Assembly (NCBI GenBank): GCA_010015745.1
Contig: ML978320.1
Coordinates: 1 to 51,238, forward strand
Reading direction: 5' to 3'
DNA: 51,238 bases
From: Setomelanomma holmii
Lineage: Eukaryota; Ascomycota; Dothideomycetes; Pleosporales; Phaeosphaeriaceae
Shown one piece after another: positions 20,070 to 29,816 of the stretch (position 1 is its first letter; the number at the start of each line of letters is the position of its first letter). A program made the translations under genes and the position numbers. The notes under the pieces were generated by a model. The model searched no databases and was not told where the DNA came from. It was given only the letters and a program-made list of their open reading frames with translations.

Positions 20070-21477
20070 ATGGCCCGTGGAAGCAGCCAAAGAAAGAAGC
20101 AGTCGGCGACGGATAAGGAGAAGGCGAAGAAACCCCAGAATGGCCAGCCGAAGAGCATGGTCATTCGCATCGGCGCGCAAGAGGTTGGTGGCAGCGTCAG
20201 CCAGTTGGTGCAGGACGTGAGGCATGTCATGGAGCCAGACACAGCTGTGCGATTGAAGGTGAGCTATTTTGTGGTGTTATTGCAGTGCTTCTTACTGATA
20301 CGAGTAACAGGAACGACGAGCCAACAAACTGCGCGACTATACAACCATGTGCGGTCCTCTCGGCGTCACCCATCTCCTCCTCTTCTCGCGCTCAGAATCT
20401 GGCAACACGAATCTTCGCCTGGCGCGCACACCGCGCGGACCTACACTGCACTTTCGTGTCGAGAACTACTCGCTATGCAAAGACATCTTCAAGTCGATGC
20501 GGCATCCACGAGCTGGCGCGAATGACTACCTGGTCGCACCGCTGCTCGTCATGAACAACTTCCTCACATCTGATACAGAGCGAGAACGGTTAGGCGACAA
20601 GGCGCCGCCAAAGCATCTCGAGAAGCTTGTGACAGACATGTTCCAAGGTCTCTTTCCGCCCATACAACCACACACCACACCACTACACACCATAAAACGC
20701 GTCCTGCTACTCAATCGCGAACCACCGTCCGAGGAGCACGGCACATGCACAATCTCACTTCGACACTATGCCATTACCACCAAAATCACCGGCGTGCCAA
20801 AGGCCATTCGCCGCTTATACGCCGCCGAGAAACTCCTTGGCAGCATAGAGAAGAAGAAGCGCGCCCTACCCGACCTCGGAAAGCTGGAGGACGTTGCAGA
20901 TTACATGCTCGACCCATCCGCCGCAGGCTACACCAGCGCATCCGAGACTGAGCCCGACACCGAGGGCGAAAACGAAGTCGAAGTCTCCGCTCCCGTGCGC
21001 CAAAAAGTTCTATCCCGGAAAGAGAAAGAACGCCTCCGATCCGGCGAAACACCCTCCACCGCACGCGCACGCAGCACTGGCGGACCGCGCGTTGAAAAGC
21101 GCGCTGTCAAGCTCGTCGAGCTCGGGCCGCGGATGAAGCTGCGCCTCACAAAAGTCGAGGAAGATGTGTGCAGCGGGAAAATCATGTGGCATGAATACAT
21201 CACCAAGAGCAAGGCCGAGGAGCAGGAGTTGGAGAAGAAGTGGGCGGTCAGGCACAAGGAGAAGGAGGAGCGGAGACGGGTGCAGAGGGAGAATGTGGAG
21301 AAGAAACGCGCGGAGAGGAAGGCGAATGGTGGGAAGGAGGGAGAGGAGGGTGAGGCTGAGGCTGAGGATGAGGAGATGGATGATGAGGATTTGGATGAGT
21401 ATGATATGGATGATGATGTTTGGCATGATGAGGATGGGGAGGGAGATGAGGAGGATGAGGAGATGGCGGATGCATAG
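20070..21477 (+). CDS. SSF1: ribosome-biogenesis protein Ssf1/Ppan (Brix domain)
   Basis: Nucleolar Brix-domain protein required for 27S pre-rRNA processing and 60S assembly. Exons 20070-20258 and 20311-21477 with a 52-bp phase-0 intron give 451 residues, about the length of yeast Ssf1. The start is basic (MARGSSQRKK). The Brix/sigma70-like region follows: KSMVIRIG, LVQDVRHVMEPDTAVRLK, then ERRANKLRDYTTMCGPLGVT, HLLLFSRS, RGPTLHFRVENYSL, PLLVMNNF, MFQGLFPPI, IKRVLLLNRE and LRHYAIT. The C-terminal third is charged: a Lys/Arg/Glu helix (residues about 350-400) and an acidic tail ending in DEEMADA. Divergent partner RRP3 acts on the small subunit. Confidence 0.93.
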
Positions 21478-21745
21478 ACTGGTGTTGTTGAGGTGCGTTA
21501 GATGATGATACCCGAATCAAGCTTCTACTTGTATAATCCGTATCGCACCATCAGCTCCGACTACGGCCTAGACAGCTGCCTTGGGGGGCTCGCAGTCCGG
21601 CCAGCACCAAGGCACTCTCATCTAGCCTTGACTGTCGCCGAACGCATTGGACCCATCTCTTCTCTCGACTCGGCTCTAGCCCACTGTCTGGCGCACCCTG
21701 ATCAGTAGGAATATATCGATTGTAGCCGCATCTCATCCCCACTGC

Positions 21746-22761
21746 TCAACCTTTTGTCCTGGGTCTCTGTATGATCACTTTGTCGCCCTCTATGAGTTCC
21801 CACCCCACCCCATCCCTCACCAACTCCTCCCACCCCCTCTCTGCACACCTCTCCACAAACCTCCTATCAGCCCGCAAATACGCCCTACCCAAACACTTCA
21901 ACGCATGCACCCGCACCCGCCCATCCGCCCACTCCATCACGCTCCGCTGATACCCATCCACGCTCCGTCGCATGCGCCAAAACGTCACCCAGTCGTCCGC
22001 TACGAGCGCGCGCATCACGGCCTCGACGCGCCGGTCAGTGTATGCGTAGCGGAGTTTCGCCTCACGCGCGCCGGCGAAGTCGGATTGGCGACATATCTGG
22101 TCGAGAATGTACAATCCGACAAACTCCTTGAGGTCGTGCGGCGGGAGCGGGTTGCGCGGGTGTATAGTGTGGAGTAAAGTGTGTAGTGCGGGGAGATAGG
22201 ATTCCCAGTCGTGGCAGAGGATGGCGACGTGGATGTTGAAGTAGTATGCTCGGCGCGCGAAGATGTCGGTCCTGTTGCTCGCGGTGATGGCTTCGCGTAG
22301 TTTCCGGAGTGCGGTCAGGACGGTTTCGAGTTCGTGGATGCTGGTTGCTGTTGCGTTGCGCGTGGGCAGGCGATCTTCACCTTGTGCATGTGAGGCAGGG
22401 GCGTGTTTGGATGCGCCGAGGCCGAGGGACAGGGAGGAGAAGGAGGATGTGAGGTCGTTTGTGGCGAGTTTGGGAGTGCTGACTGATGCAAAGAGGGCGT
22501 CGAGTTGGGAGCGGTTGAGGGCGCAGAGTTTCACATAGCGCTCGATTATGCGGTTGAGGTAGACTTCCTGGGTTTTGAAGTCGTTGAGACTGGAGGACTT
22601 AGTAGGGAGTCTTATGCAGTGGCAAAGTGTAGGTACCGTGTCTCGCCTTTGGAAGGCAGGCCGTATGTCTCAAGGGCATCTTCACGGACGGGCTTGAGGC
22701 GGCTCCACGCGCCTGATGCGCCGCGACGACTGCTGGGCCGGATGGGCTCTGAGGACCGCAT
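21746..22761 (-). CDS. SAC3/GANP or CSN8/PSMD8/eIF3K-type helical protein
   Basis: Exons 22637-22761 and 21746-22589 (minus strand), with a 47-bp GT..AG intron that has CTACTAAG as a possible branch site, give 322 residues. The 42-residue first exon is basic; the helical part begins FKTQEVYLNRIIERYVKLCA. Conserved-looking blocks are LRKLREAITASNRTDIFARR, YLPALHTLLHTIHPRNPL, EFVGLYILDQICRQSDFAGA, WVTFWRMRRSVDGYQRSVME, HALKCLGRAYLRADRRFVE and a terminal ELIEGDKVIIQRP. This arrangement (TPR/PCI-like helices, then a short winged-helix end) matches fungal proteins annotated in the SAC3/GANP or CSN8/PSMD8/eIF3K superfamily. Which member is uncertain. Convergent with SSF1 (268 bp between stops). Confidence 0.65.
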
Positions 22762-23264
22762 GCTGGCAGGATTGGCTCCGGTGTTGTGGTAGAGGCGATG
22801 GATCTCATCAGGTCAGATTGCAGTCATGTTTGTGCTCGGAGGCCATGGTCATCGCGGGTAATGGCGTCGCATGGCGTCGTGGTTGTGAAGGCAGTCGCAT
22901 GTGAGGTTTGAGCAAGGTGGGATGCAACGCCTCGGTCGTGGCGGGGCTCCTCCGACCATGACGCAGAGGCAGGTGCTTCATTCCCCATTCACAATCAAAA
23001 GCAGCGCGTTTGCAATTGTGTGTACATCAGAGCAATGCGTTAGACATGTGCAGCCAGCCGAGGCCGTCGTGTATTCGTTGTTGAGAGCCTCGCAAGCACC
23101 GCCACTTTCGGCATAGACCTCCGGACACATTGATTTCTCGAACATGTGCTCACCACTTTCCCATGACATATTTATGCTGACACATCTGGAGTCATTTTAT
23201 GTACATCGCTTGTTTGGTTTCCAGTCGATATCATCGCTTATATCTTGCAAGCATAATTCAAGCT
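22762..23264. other. intergenic, divergent promoters
   Basis: Lies between two divergently transcribed housekeeping genes. No supported gene; short frames lack recognisable features. Confidence 0.5.
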
Positions 23265-24252
23265 ATGGACAGCGCGAAGAAGGCGGCCTCTGACGCCGTC
23301 AATGCCGGCCAAGAGGTAGAAAAGCGCATCCAAGACAAGCTCACCATTCTCTGGCACGAAATCGACTCCTGGCAACAAGACAATCACTACATTCTCTCTG
23401 GCTACCGTCCACAATCCAACTCCTACCGAAAATCTCTCAAAAGCCTTGGCTATCTCCACAACGAATCAGTCAATATCTACACCCATCTCCTCGGCGCCAT
23501 CGCCGTGCTGATTTCTTCAGCCGTGTTATACCAAGTCCTGGGATCTCGATGGGACACAGCGACGAGAGAAGACGTTTGGGTCTTCAGCTGCTTCTTCCTT
23601 GGCGCGACGGCGTGCTTGAGCATGAGCGCGGCGTTTCACACAATATCGAACCATTCGCATGAAGTAGCTAGGTTTGGGAATCAGCTCGACTATGCGGGGA
23701 TAGTTTTCCTGATTTGGGGGAGCTTTATTCCGGTGCTGTATTATGGCTTTCAGAGCGAGCCGGAATTGATGAAGAGGTACTGGGCGATGGTACGTGACTC
23801 CTTTTACTCGCGAACGTAAATGATGGCTGACATTGGATCAGATCACGACTTTGGGGGCGTGCACTGCCGTAGTGTCCACACATCCCAGCTTCCGGACGCC
23901 AGCGCTTCGAACTTTCCGAGCCCTCATGTTCGTGTTGATGGGCTTGTCGGCAGTCGTGCCAATGTTTCATGGAATTCGCGTGTATGGCCTGGAACATATG
24001 CGTTATGCTGCTAGCTTGGACTGGGTAGTTTCGCAGGGTGTTCTATACATCATTGGGGCGATCATCTACGCCGCGAGAGTGCCCGAGAAGTTGAGTCCAG
24101 GACGATTCGACATTTGGGGATCGAGCCACCAAATCTTCCATGTCTTGGTTGTCCTGGCGGCCGCGACACATCTTGTCGGGCTTATGAAGGCGTTTGACCA
24201 CGAACACAGCAACAGGGCTGCAGAGATGCTAGGCAAAGTCTTCGAGCGATAG
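23265..24252 (+). CDS. HlyIII / adiponectin-receptor (PAQR, Izh-type) membrane protein
   Basis: Exons 23265-23789 and 23842-24252 with a 52-bp phase-0 intron give 311 residues. PAQR proteins are seven-span membrane proteins; fungal Izh members affect zinc and sterol homeostasis and several have ceramidase-like activity. The N-terminus is soluble (about 75 residues). The signature NHYILSGYRPQSNSYRKSL, LGYLHNESVNIYTHLLGA precedes the first span. The presumed zinc ligands are the His of SMSAAFHT and the two His of SSHQIFHVLVV near the C-terminus; the conserved Asp is in NQLDYAGIV. ATG 23265 (MDSAKKAA) was chosen over one 22 codons upstream as the start of the charged N-terminus. Confidence 0.9.
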
Positions 24253-24288
24253 TAGTCGGAACATGTCCGCGATATATTGTCGTCGTCT

Positions 24289-25668
24289 CTAAATTGAGGT
24301 GATGACTTGTAGTTGCACGATGGCTTGTGCGAGCACGCCAGCGAAAGCAACGACAAAACTCCACGTTTCTGATGCAACGATGAAGAGTGGGACGCTTAGG
24401 ACGGCGCAGAGAGCACCGAAGGTAGCGAGGACCCAGGGTCAGACCCACGTCGATTGGGTAAGGCGAGGATGGCTGATGGTTGGCCACACGAGCATGAGAA
24501 GACCGAGAAGCTGCATCGTGGCGCCCACAATGGCCTGGTAAAAGTCCGAGTCAGATGTTGTGCCCGAAGAGGATGAACTGTGCTTCCATGCGAGCGCGGC
24601 CGGGATGGTGGAAAGTAGACAGACGGCGGGAACGATGACGATGAGGTTGGCGCGCATTGATGTTGAAGCTGGGTAGGCATGAGCAACAACAGTGTTCAGT
24701 GCTGGAGCTGTGTCTTCCTTCGGCTTCTTGTCAAGCTTCCTTTCGGCTGTTAGCGAAGTTCTAAATATCGACATCAATTTCCAAGCCAACTTACCACCAT
24801 TGCTCCGAATGCGATGCCATCAGTCGCTCCTCTGTTATCCCACGCGTATCAGCCAGACAGGCAACTGCATAATGACCTTCCAGCGACTGGAGTTTTGCCT
24901 TGAGGTCGCCAAAAAATAGCTCGTTCAGACATGATGCTTCTGCAGCCTGGCAAATCGCATCCCGGAGTGAATGAACGATGTTTAGTAAGTCGGCAAGTCG
25001 TTTTTGGTGCCTGTCGCGCTCTGCTACAATATATCCACTATAATCCGCCCAGGAATTACCATCGTACCAGTGTGGGATCTTGGCGATTTTGGTATCGTAG
25101 GCTTCGGAACTGGCAGCATTGCTGATTCTGGTCATGTAACACTGATATCGCAGTATTTCGTTCCACGACTCGCCGTGTTGTTGCTCGATCAGAGCTTCGA
25201 CTTGCCAAGTCAGTAACCACTTTGCGCCATGCGCGCATAAATCCGCACGCAATGGAGAATGCATAGTCGTCATCCCTCTGAACTCGCTCTCGTATGTCTC
25301 GATCTCCCAATTTGTGAGCAATGGTTGAATTCATCGAGTCCCATACCGCCCATCCATGCTGGCCATCGCTTGTTGGCAGCATCGTCTAGAACTTTATAGC
25401 CAATGGCATCAATCCAAAGAATATAGCAAGTAATTCTGCGGAGAGCTTCGGACTGTAAAGGATGAGCATCCCATTTCCAGGCAGGGTCTGTTGGAGGAAT
25501 ATCGTGCTCTATATTCTCTAGAGAAGTCGATGCTAATAACTGTTAGACAGCATTGGAACACTTCTGCAGCCACTTACTTAAGTGTCTTAACCCGTCGACA
25601 CGTTCTGTGCGGCGTCTGTGAACGTTAGGATAGCTTGTAAACGATGTATCCCCCTGGTTCCGGACCAT
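24289..25668 (-). pseudogene. multi-exon membrane protein gene, probably frameshifted
   Basis: Minus strand, start ATG 25668 (MVRNQGDTSF). Exon 1 is 25578-25668 and a 45-bp intron follows (25533-25577). Exon 2 reads clearly to KRWPAWM near 25345; in the next 60 bases the coding-like signal passes through two other frames (WDSMNSTI, then NWEIETYESEFR), so two indels or an unseen splice are needed. The frame then runs to 24795, a 55-bp intron (24740-24794) restores it, and four hydrophobic segments follow (LIVIVPAVCLLSTIPAALAW; AIVGATMQLLGLLMLVW; ATFGALCAVLSVPLFIV; VVAFAGVLAQAIVQLQV). A TGA at 24439-24441 sits before the third; a 54-bp GTGGGT..AAG segment could splice it out. The family is unrecognised. 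The weakest point is whether this is a true pseudogene or a sequence error. Confidence 0.5.
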
Positions 25669-26593
25669 TGGCCCGGCAGCTATAGCGATACCGGGCTCTG
25701 ATGGCGACATAATCTATGAGGTTATCGAGTGTCGAACTCGGTGTACTGGTGCTGTTGAATGACACGCAATCATTAGAGGATGATACTGGGTACTTCTCAA
25801 AACATGAGGACTGTATGTTTGTGGGGGAGGGGGGCGAAGCTAGCACTGCCACGTTCATCCCACCAGGCTGAAATCCCAAGCCCCGACCAGCGGCTGATCA
25901 TGGTTTGCGAGGCTGACTCGCCGTGTCCAAAGGGTCAACTTGACTTCACCTCTGCGATTTACCACAACAGAGGTCCCATGGCATTGTCGTAGTGGCGGCC
26001 GGTAGATCCAAAGTCGAAGGAACTAAGGTGAATCACGCTTGTGGCCTGAGCCAACACCAGAATTCATGTCTTTCATGCTCTTCAACCTGTTTGCGATATG
26101 TAATCCTGCTGAGAACCAAGTGACTCGACCACAGCGCAAGAGCGTCGTCATCTGTGGCTCACCCTAGACAGCATCTATGCCCACGCGATTTCATTGGTCG
26201 GAACTATAGCTATGATTGCCTTCATGAGGAAGCTCATCCTGATGTACTAGCAGCGCAAGACCGTCGTGTCGCCTCCGAATCAGAGATTACGAAGCTGAGT
26301 AATATCCTCTGGCCAATTAAATTGGGTGGTGTGCCGTTCATACGAGAACTGTAGGGCAGGCATAGGTACCTTACCAAGAGGGTCGGAATCTGCACTCCAC
26401 CTATGCATCTTTGAAAGGTTGTGCTTGCTGACATCCATGGTCGTTCTTCGGAGCCTACCGTAATGGAATCGCACGGTTTTTGCGAAAACGACCTGTGGAT
26501 ATTTACGTTTCAAATCTCATAGCAGTCAGATTGGGGTATAAAGCAATATCGCTACCGCCAGTCATGGTCTGAGTATCGACTCAAAACATCGCA
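25669..26593. other. intergenic, no supported gene
   Basis: Frames of 60-84 codons on either strand overlap and show no domain features. The right part is the promoter of the secreted beta-propeller gene; a GGGGTATAAAG TATA-like box lies at about 26533-26543, roughly 50 bp before its ATG. Confidence 0.45.
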
Positions 26594-27670
26594 ATGGCTG
26601 TCGCAATCATTTTCTCACTGCTGCCGCTGCTGTCGTGCGCTCTTGGGTTACCATCATCCAACTTCAATCTAAAGCCTGGCTTCAACTTGCCTCTTCCCGT
26701 CAGGACCGTGGCTCAACTCGACACATATCCCACCTGGCTTGAAAATATCGCTGTACGTGCAAACGGCGACCTTCTGGTCACCCAGCTTGCGCCAGAGCCT
26801 GTTCTTTACACGGTCAAGAAGCCAGCTTCTAGCAATGCCGCACTGGAAGCAGTATACCAATGGAACGAGCCCAATGTCACCAAGTTACTCGGAATCACCG
26901 AGACAAACCCGGACACTTTCGCTATCATTGCCGGCAATGCCACGGCCAACGCTAAAGGATACCCTGGTACATTCTCGGTGTGGGAGGCGAAGTTCACCGC
27001 ATCGAAGACCTCCAGCCCTGTCGTTCGCAAAATTGCCAATATTCCCGAAGCCAAGTTCCTAAATGGTGTGGTGCCGCTGCCAGAACACCCAGAAATTCTG
27101 CTCATTGCCGACTCGCAATTTGGCCGACTCTTTCGCTTGGACACACGGACAGGGACGAGCGAGATTGTTGCCGATAGACCAGAGCTAAAGCCATATCCTG
27201 AGCGACAGAACAAGACGGTTGGTTTTGGGATCAATGGTGTTGGGATAAGAGATGACTACCTGTACTTCAGCAACTCGAATCTGGTCACCATCTTCCGCAT
27301 CCCAATCACGCGCGACGGGTATATTGCACGACACGGCGAAGCTCAAGTCGAAGTGTATGCAGATCTCAGTGTCGCTACTATTTTCGTGGATGACTTTACA
27401 TTCTTCGACGATGGCACCTTGTGGGCGGTGTCGAACGATGGAAGCACTATTGTTGCCGTTTCCCCGGATGGAACAAAGATTCAATCGGTGGCCGGCTCAA
27501 TCGATCAATTGACGATTGCCGGAGGCACAGCTGGCGCTTTTGGAAGGACGAAGCAGGACAGACATGTCCTGTATGTCAGTACTGCCGGTGGGCTGGATGC
27601 TCCTGTGAATGGGACTGTCACGGAGCCGGGAAAGGTTGTCGCTGTTGACACCACAGGGTATTCATGTTGA
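26594..27670 (+). CDS. secreted six-bladed beta-propeller (SMP-30/gluconolactonase-like)
   Basis: Single exon, 358 residues. A signal peptide (MAVAIIFSLLPLLSCALGLP) is followed by propeller repeats with strand motifs such as ENIAVRANGDLLVTQLAPEP, FLNGVVPLPEHPEILLIADS, FGRLFRLDTRTG, GINGVGIRDDYLYFSNSN and VDDFTFFDDGTLWAVSND. This is the fungal SMP-30/gluconolactonase/LRE-like propeller family. Some members (for example the EupF/AsR5 type) are hetero-Diels-Alderases in meroterpenoid pathways; others are lactonase-like. Five or so N-glycosylation sites (NVT, NAT, NKT, NGT) fit secretion. No biosynthetic core enzyme is in this window, so a pathway role cannot be claimed. Confidence 0.85.
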   Translation: MAVAIIFSLLPLLSCALGLPSSNFNLKPGFNLPLPVRTVAQLDTYPTWLENIAVRANGDLLVTQLAPEPVLYTVKKPASSNAALEAVYQWNEPNVTKLLGITETNPDTFAIIAGNATANAKGYPGTFSVWEAKFTASKTSSPVVRKIANIPEAKFLNGVVPLPEHPEILLIADSQFGRLFRLDTRTGTSEIVADRPELKPYPERQNKTVGFGINGVGIRDDYLYFSNSNLVTIFRIPITRDGYIARHGEAQVEVYADLSVATIFVDDFTFFDDGTLWAVSNDGSTIVAVSPDGTKIQSVAGSIDQLTIAGGTAGAFGRTKQDRHVLYVSTAGGLDAPVNGTVTEPGKVVAVDTTGYSC

Positions 27671-28392
27671 GCCGAGGAGAGTTGCGCGCTGGACCAGTCA
27701 CTCCAAAGAGGTTGCTGAGCCTACATTTGCCCGATGGTGACAGTTGATAGCTCATGGAGATGAGGAATTGATGTTCCTAGAGACGCATTTACGCAGGAGT
27801 AAGGAGCATGGTCGTGACATATGAACTGGCGGTTCGGAGCTCAGCACAGGTGACATACGCGACGACACAATATTCGCAAACTGCCAAAGCAAAGCATCAC
27901 AAGCCTGTAGAGTGAAAAATGATAAACACAGTGCTTACAATATGGTTACCACTCCCCTTTCATATCAGGATGTCATTTCACGATGATCACCGCGCACGAG
28001 CACTAGTTCGCGCCTTGTTCCCGATTTAGCGCCTAAGCGAGACGCACAGATGATGGATGACGCAGTGGCCCGATCGCGGCTTCCCCATATTTTGCAAGGC
28101 AGGTGCCGACAGCCAATCAGCGGTGTAGATGGCATGTTTTGCAGCTTCCGATCCAGACCTTACCTCCCAGCATGCAGGTTCCTGAATCCTGACGTCCGCT
28201 CTTCCAGCTTCACCATTCATCGCATACATCTCACTGGTACGCGCGCATCATCACCAAGCTTGCAAACATCGTTCCATCGCTGTTGCGCATCATTTCATTC
28301 TTACCCACCCACTTTGCGACGCGACAGCTGCTTGTGAAGCATCACGTCATCTCCTCGACTCAATTGCCATTGAAGCATACCAGCCACACGAC
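27671..28392. other. intergenic
   Basis: No supported gene; the right half is the promoter and leader of the TUDOR-domain gene. Overlapping 67- and 95-codon frames near 28026-28337 are on opposite strands and featureless. Confidence 0.45.
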
Positions 28393-29323
28393 ATGACTGA
28401 ATCCGAGATCCAACAGGGCGACAAGGGTCAGTTCTTCCCTTCGCAGACACCCAAATTGCATATATGCGACAGATTGCGCCCGCGGTAACTCCCACCGCGC
28501 TATTGACGCGCGGCTGGCGCATACGAGCGCGTTGAAGCGCGCGTTGTCATCACTGCTCGAGATTGAAGTGTGATCTTTAGCTGACATCTGTGTGTGCATA
28601 GTCTCATGGAGCTGGGGCAGCGGCCAGCCAGGCGGCAAGGTCGCCGAGGTCAAGGAGCAGGGCGAGATTGCCATTGAGTCGAACCGCGGCAACACCATCA
28701 AGAAGAACGCCTCGCCCGACAATCCAGCTGTGCACATCGAGCGCTCCGGCAACGACGTTGTCAAGCGCGCCAGTGAGCTTCAAGTCGACAAGAAGGCTGA
28801 GGGTGCCAACGGCCAGTCCAATGGCGAGTCGAAGAAGGAAGATGACAAGAAGGCCGAGGACAAGAAAGATGACAAGCCAGCTGAGTCTGAGAAGAAGGAC
28901 GAAGAAATGAAGGATGCACCTTCCACCGAGGAGAAGAAGGAAGAAGCTCAGCAAAACGGCGATTCCAAGGCTGAGTCCAAGGAGGAGTCGGCAGAGGACA
29001 ACAAGTCTGAGGAGAAGGCTGACGACAAGTCGGAGGAGAAGGATGAGTCAGCGAAAGACGATGACAAGAAGGCTGGCGACAAGCGCAAAGCTAAGGAAGC
29101 GCCAGCCGACAAGGCCAACGGTGCCGAAGGTGACAAGGAAGAGCCAGAAGCGAAGAAGGCCAAGACAGACAATGCCAACGGCGAAGGTAAGACCAAGAAG
29201 AAGGGTGGCCGCCCCAAGGCTGGCGAGAAGAAGGAGAAAAAGGAGCCTGCGAAAAAGCGAGCGCCCAAGAAAGCCGCTACCGCCGACGGCCAGCCCAGGC
29301 GAAGCGGACGCAACAGGTCGTAG
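28393..29323 (+). CDS. HVA1-type (hypervirulence-associated) TUDOR-domain protein, Lys/Glu-rich tail
   Basis: Exons 28393-28426 and 28602-29323 with a 175-bp phase-1 intron give 251 residues. The join produces the domain start QGDKVSWSWGSGQPGGKVAE, and the domain continues IESNRGNTIKKNASPDNPAVHIERSG to about residue 70. This is the small domain named after Cryptococcus Hva1, whose loss alters metabolism and virulence there; it also occurs widely in non-pathogens and bacteria. The remaining 180 residues are low complexity, alternating Lys, Glu, Asp and Ala, and end in GRPKAGEKK (AT-hook-like) and RRSGRNRS. This suggests a nuclear or nucleic-acid-binding protein (inference). The first exon encodes only 11 residues, so gene finders may miss it. 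Confidence 0.85.
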
Positions 29324-29816
29324 ATATAACATACTGATCTTGAGGCGCAGACTATGACCCCTTCTTCGACACCATTAGGGGGTGGACAGACATAGTCGCT
29401 AGGACATGATGGATGGATAGGGACCTAGATGGTACACATGGGATACGAGTGATGACGCACGGGCATGGGAGGAGGACTCATCAGTCGTTGGCGCAAATCG
29501 GTCTGGTCGCATCTACTATTAATTTCGTGTTTATGTCCTGAGTTCTTCGCTGCTGTACAGTATCGTTTCTTATGTTGCCCTCGCTATGTCGGGGTCAAGG
29601 TCGAAAAAGGAAAAAGCACGCGTCTGCGGATGTAGCATAATGATACTGATTGTGATTATGCCCAACTTGCATATGGCTCTCCTGCGAACACCATCGTGTT
29701 GCGCGCGAGAGCCGACCAGCCATTGGTTTTACCCCGCCGCACAGCCTCATCCATAACTTCATGCCGCCCATACATCTCTCACTTCTTGAGATGCGTCTAC
29801 AATTTCCTTCCCGACC
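29324..29816. other. intergenic
   Basis: 3' flank of the TUDOR-domain gene and promoter of the HET gene. Nothing else was supported. Confidence 0.5.

Noticed and set aside
20526..21520. Several antisense frames of 74-138 codons over SSF1
   Set aside because: Shadows of the charged C-terminal coding sequence; no domain features.
28604..29357. Long frames in other phases and on the minus strand over the TUDOR-domain gene
   Set aside because: They are by-products of the Lys/Glu-rich, AAG/GAG-biased codons of the real gene; their translations are Leu- or Arg-rich low complexity.
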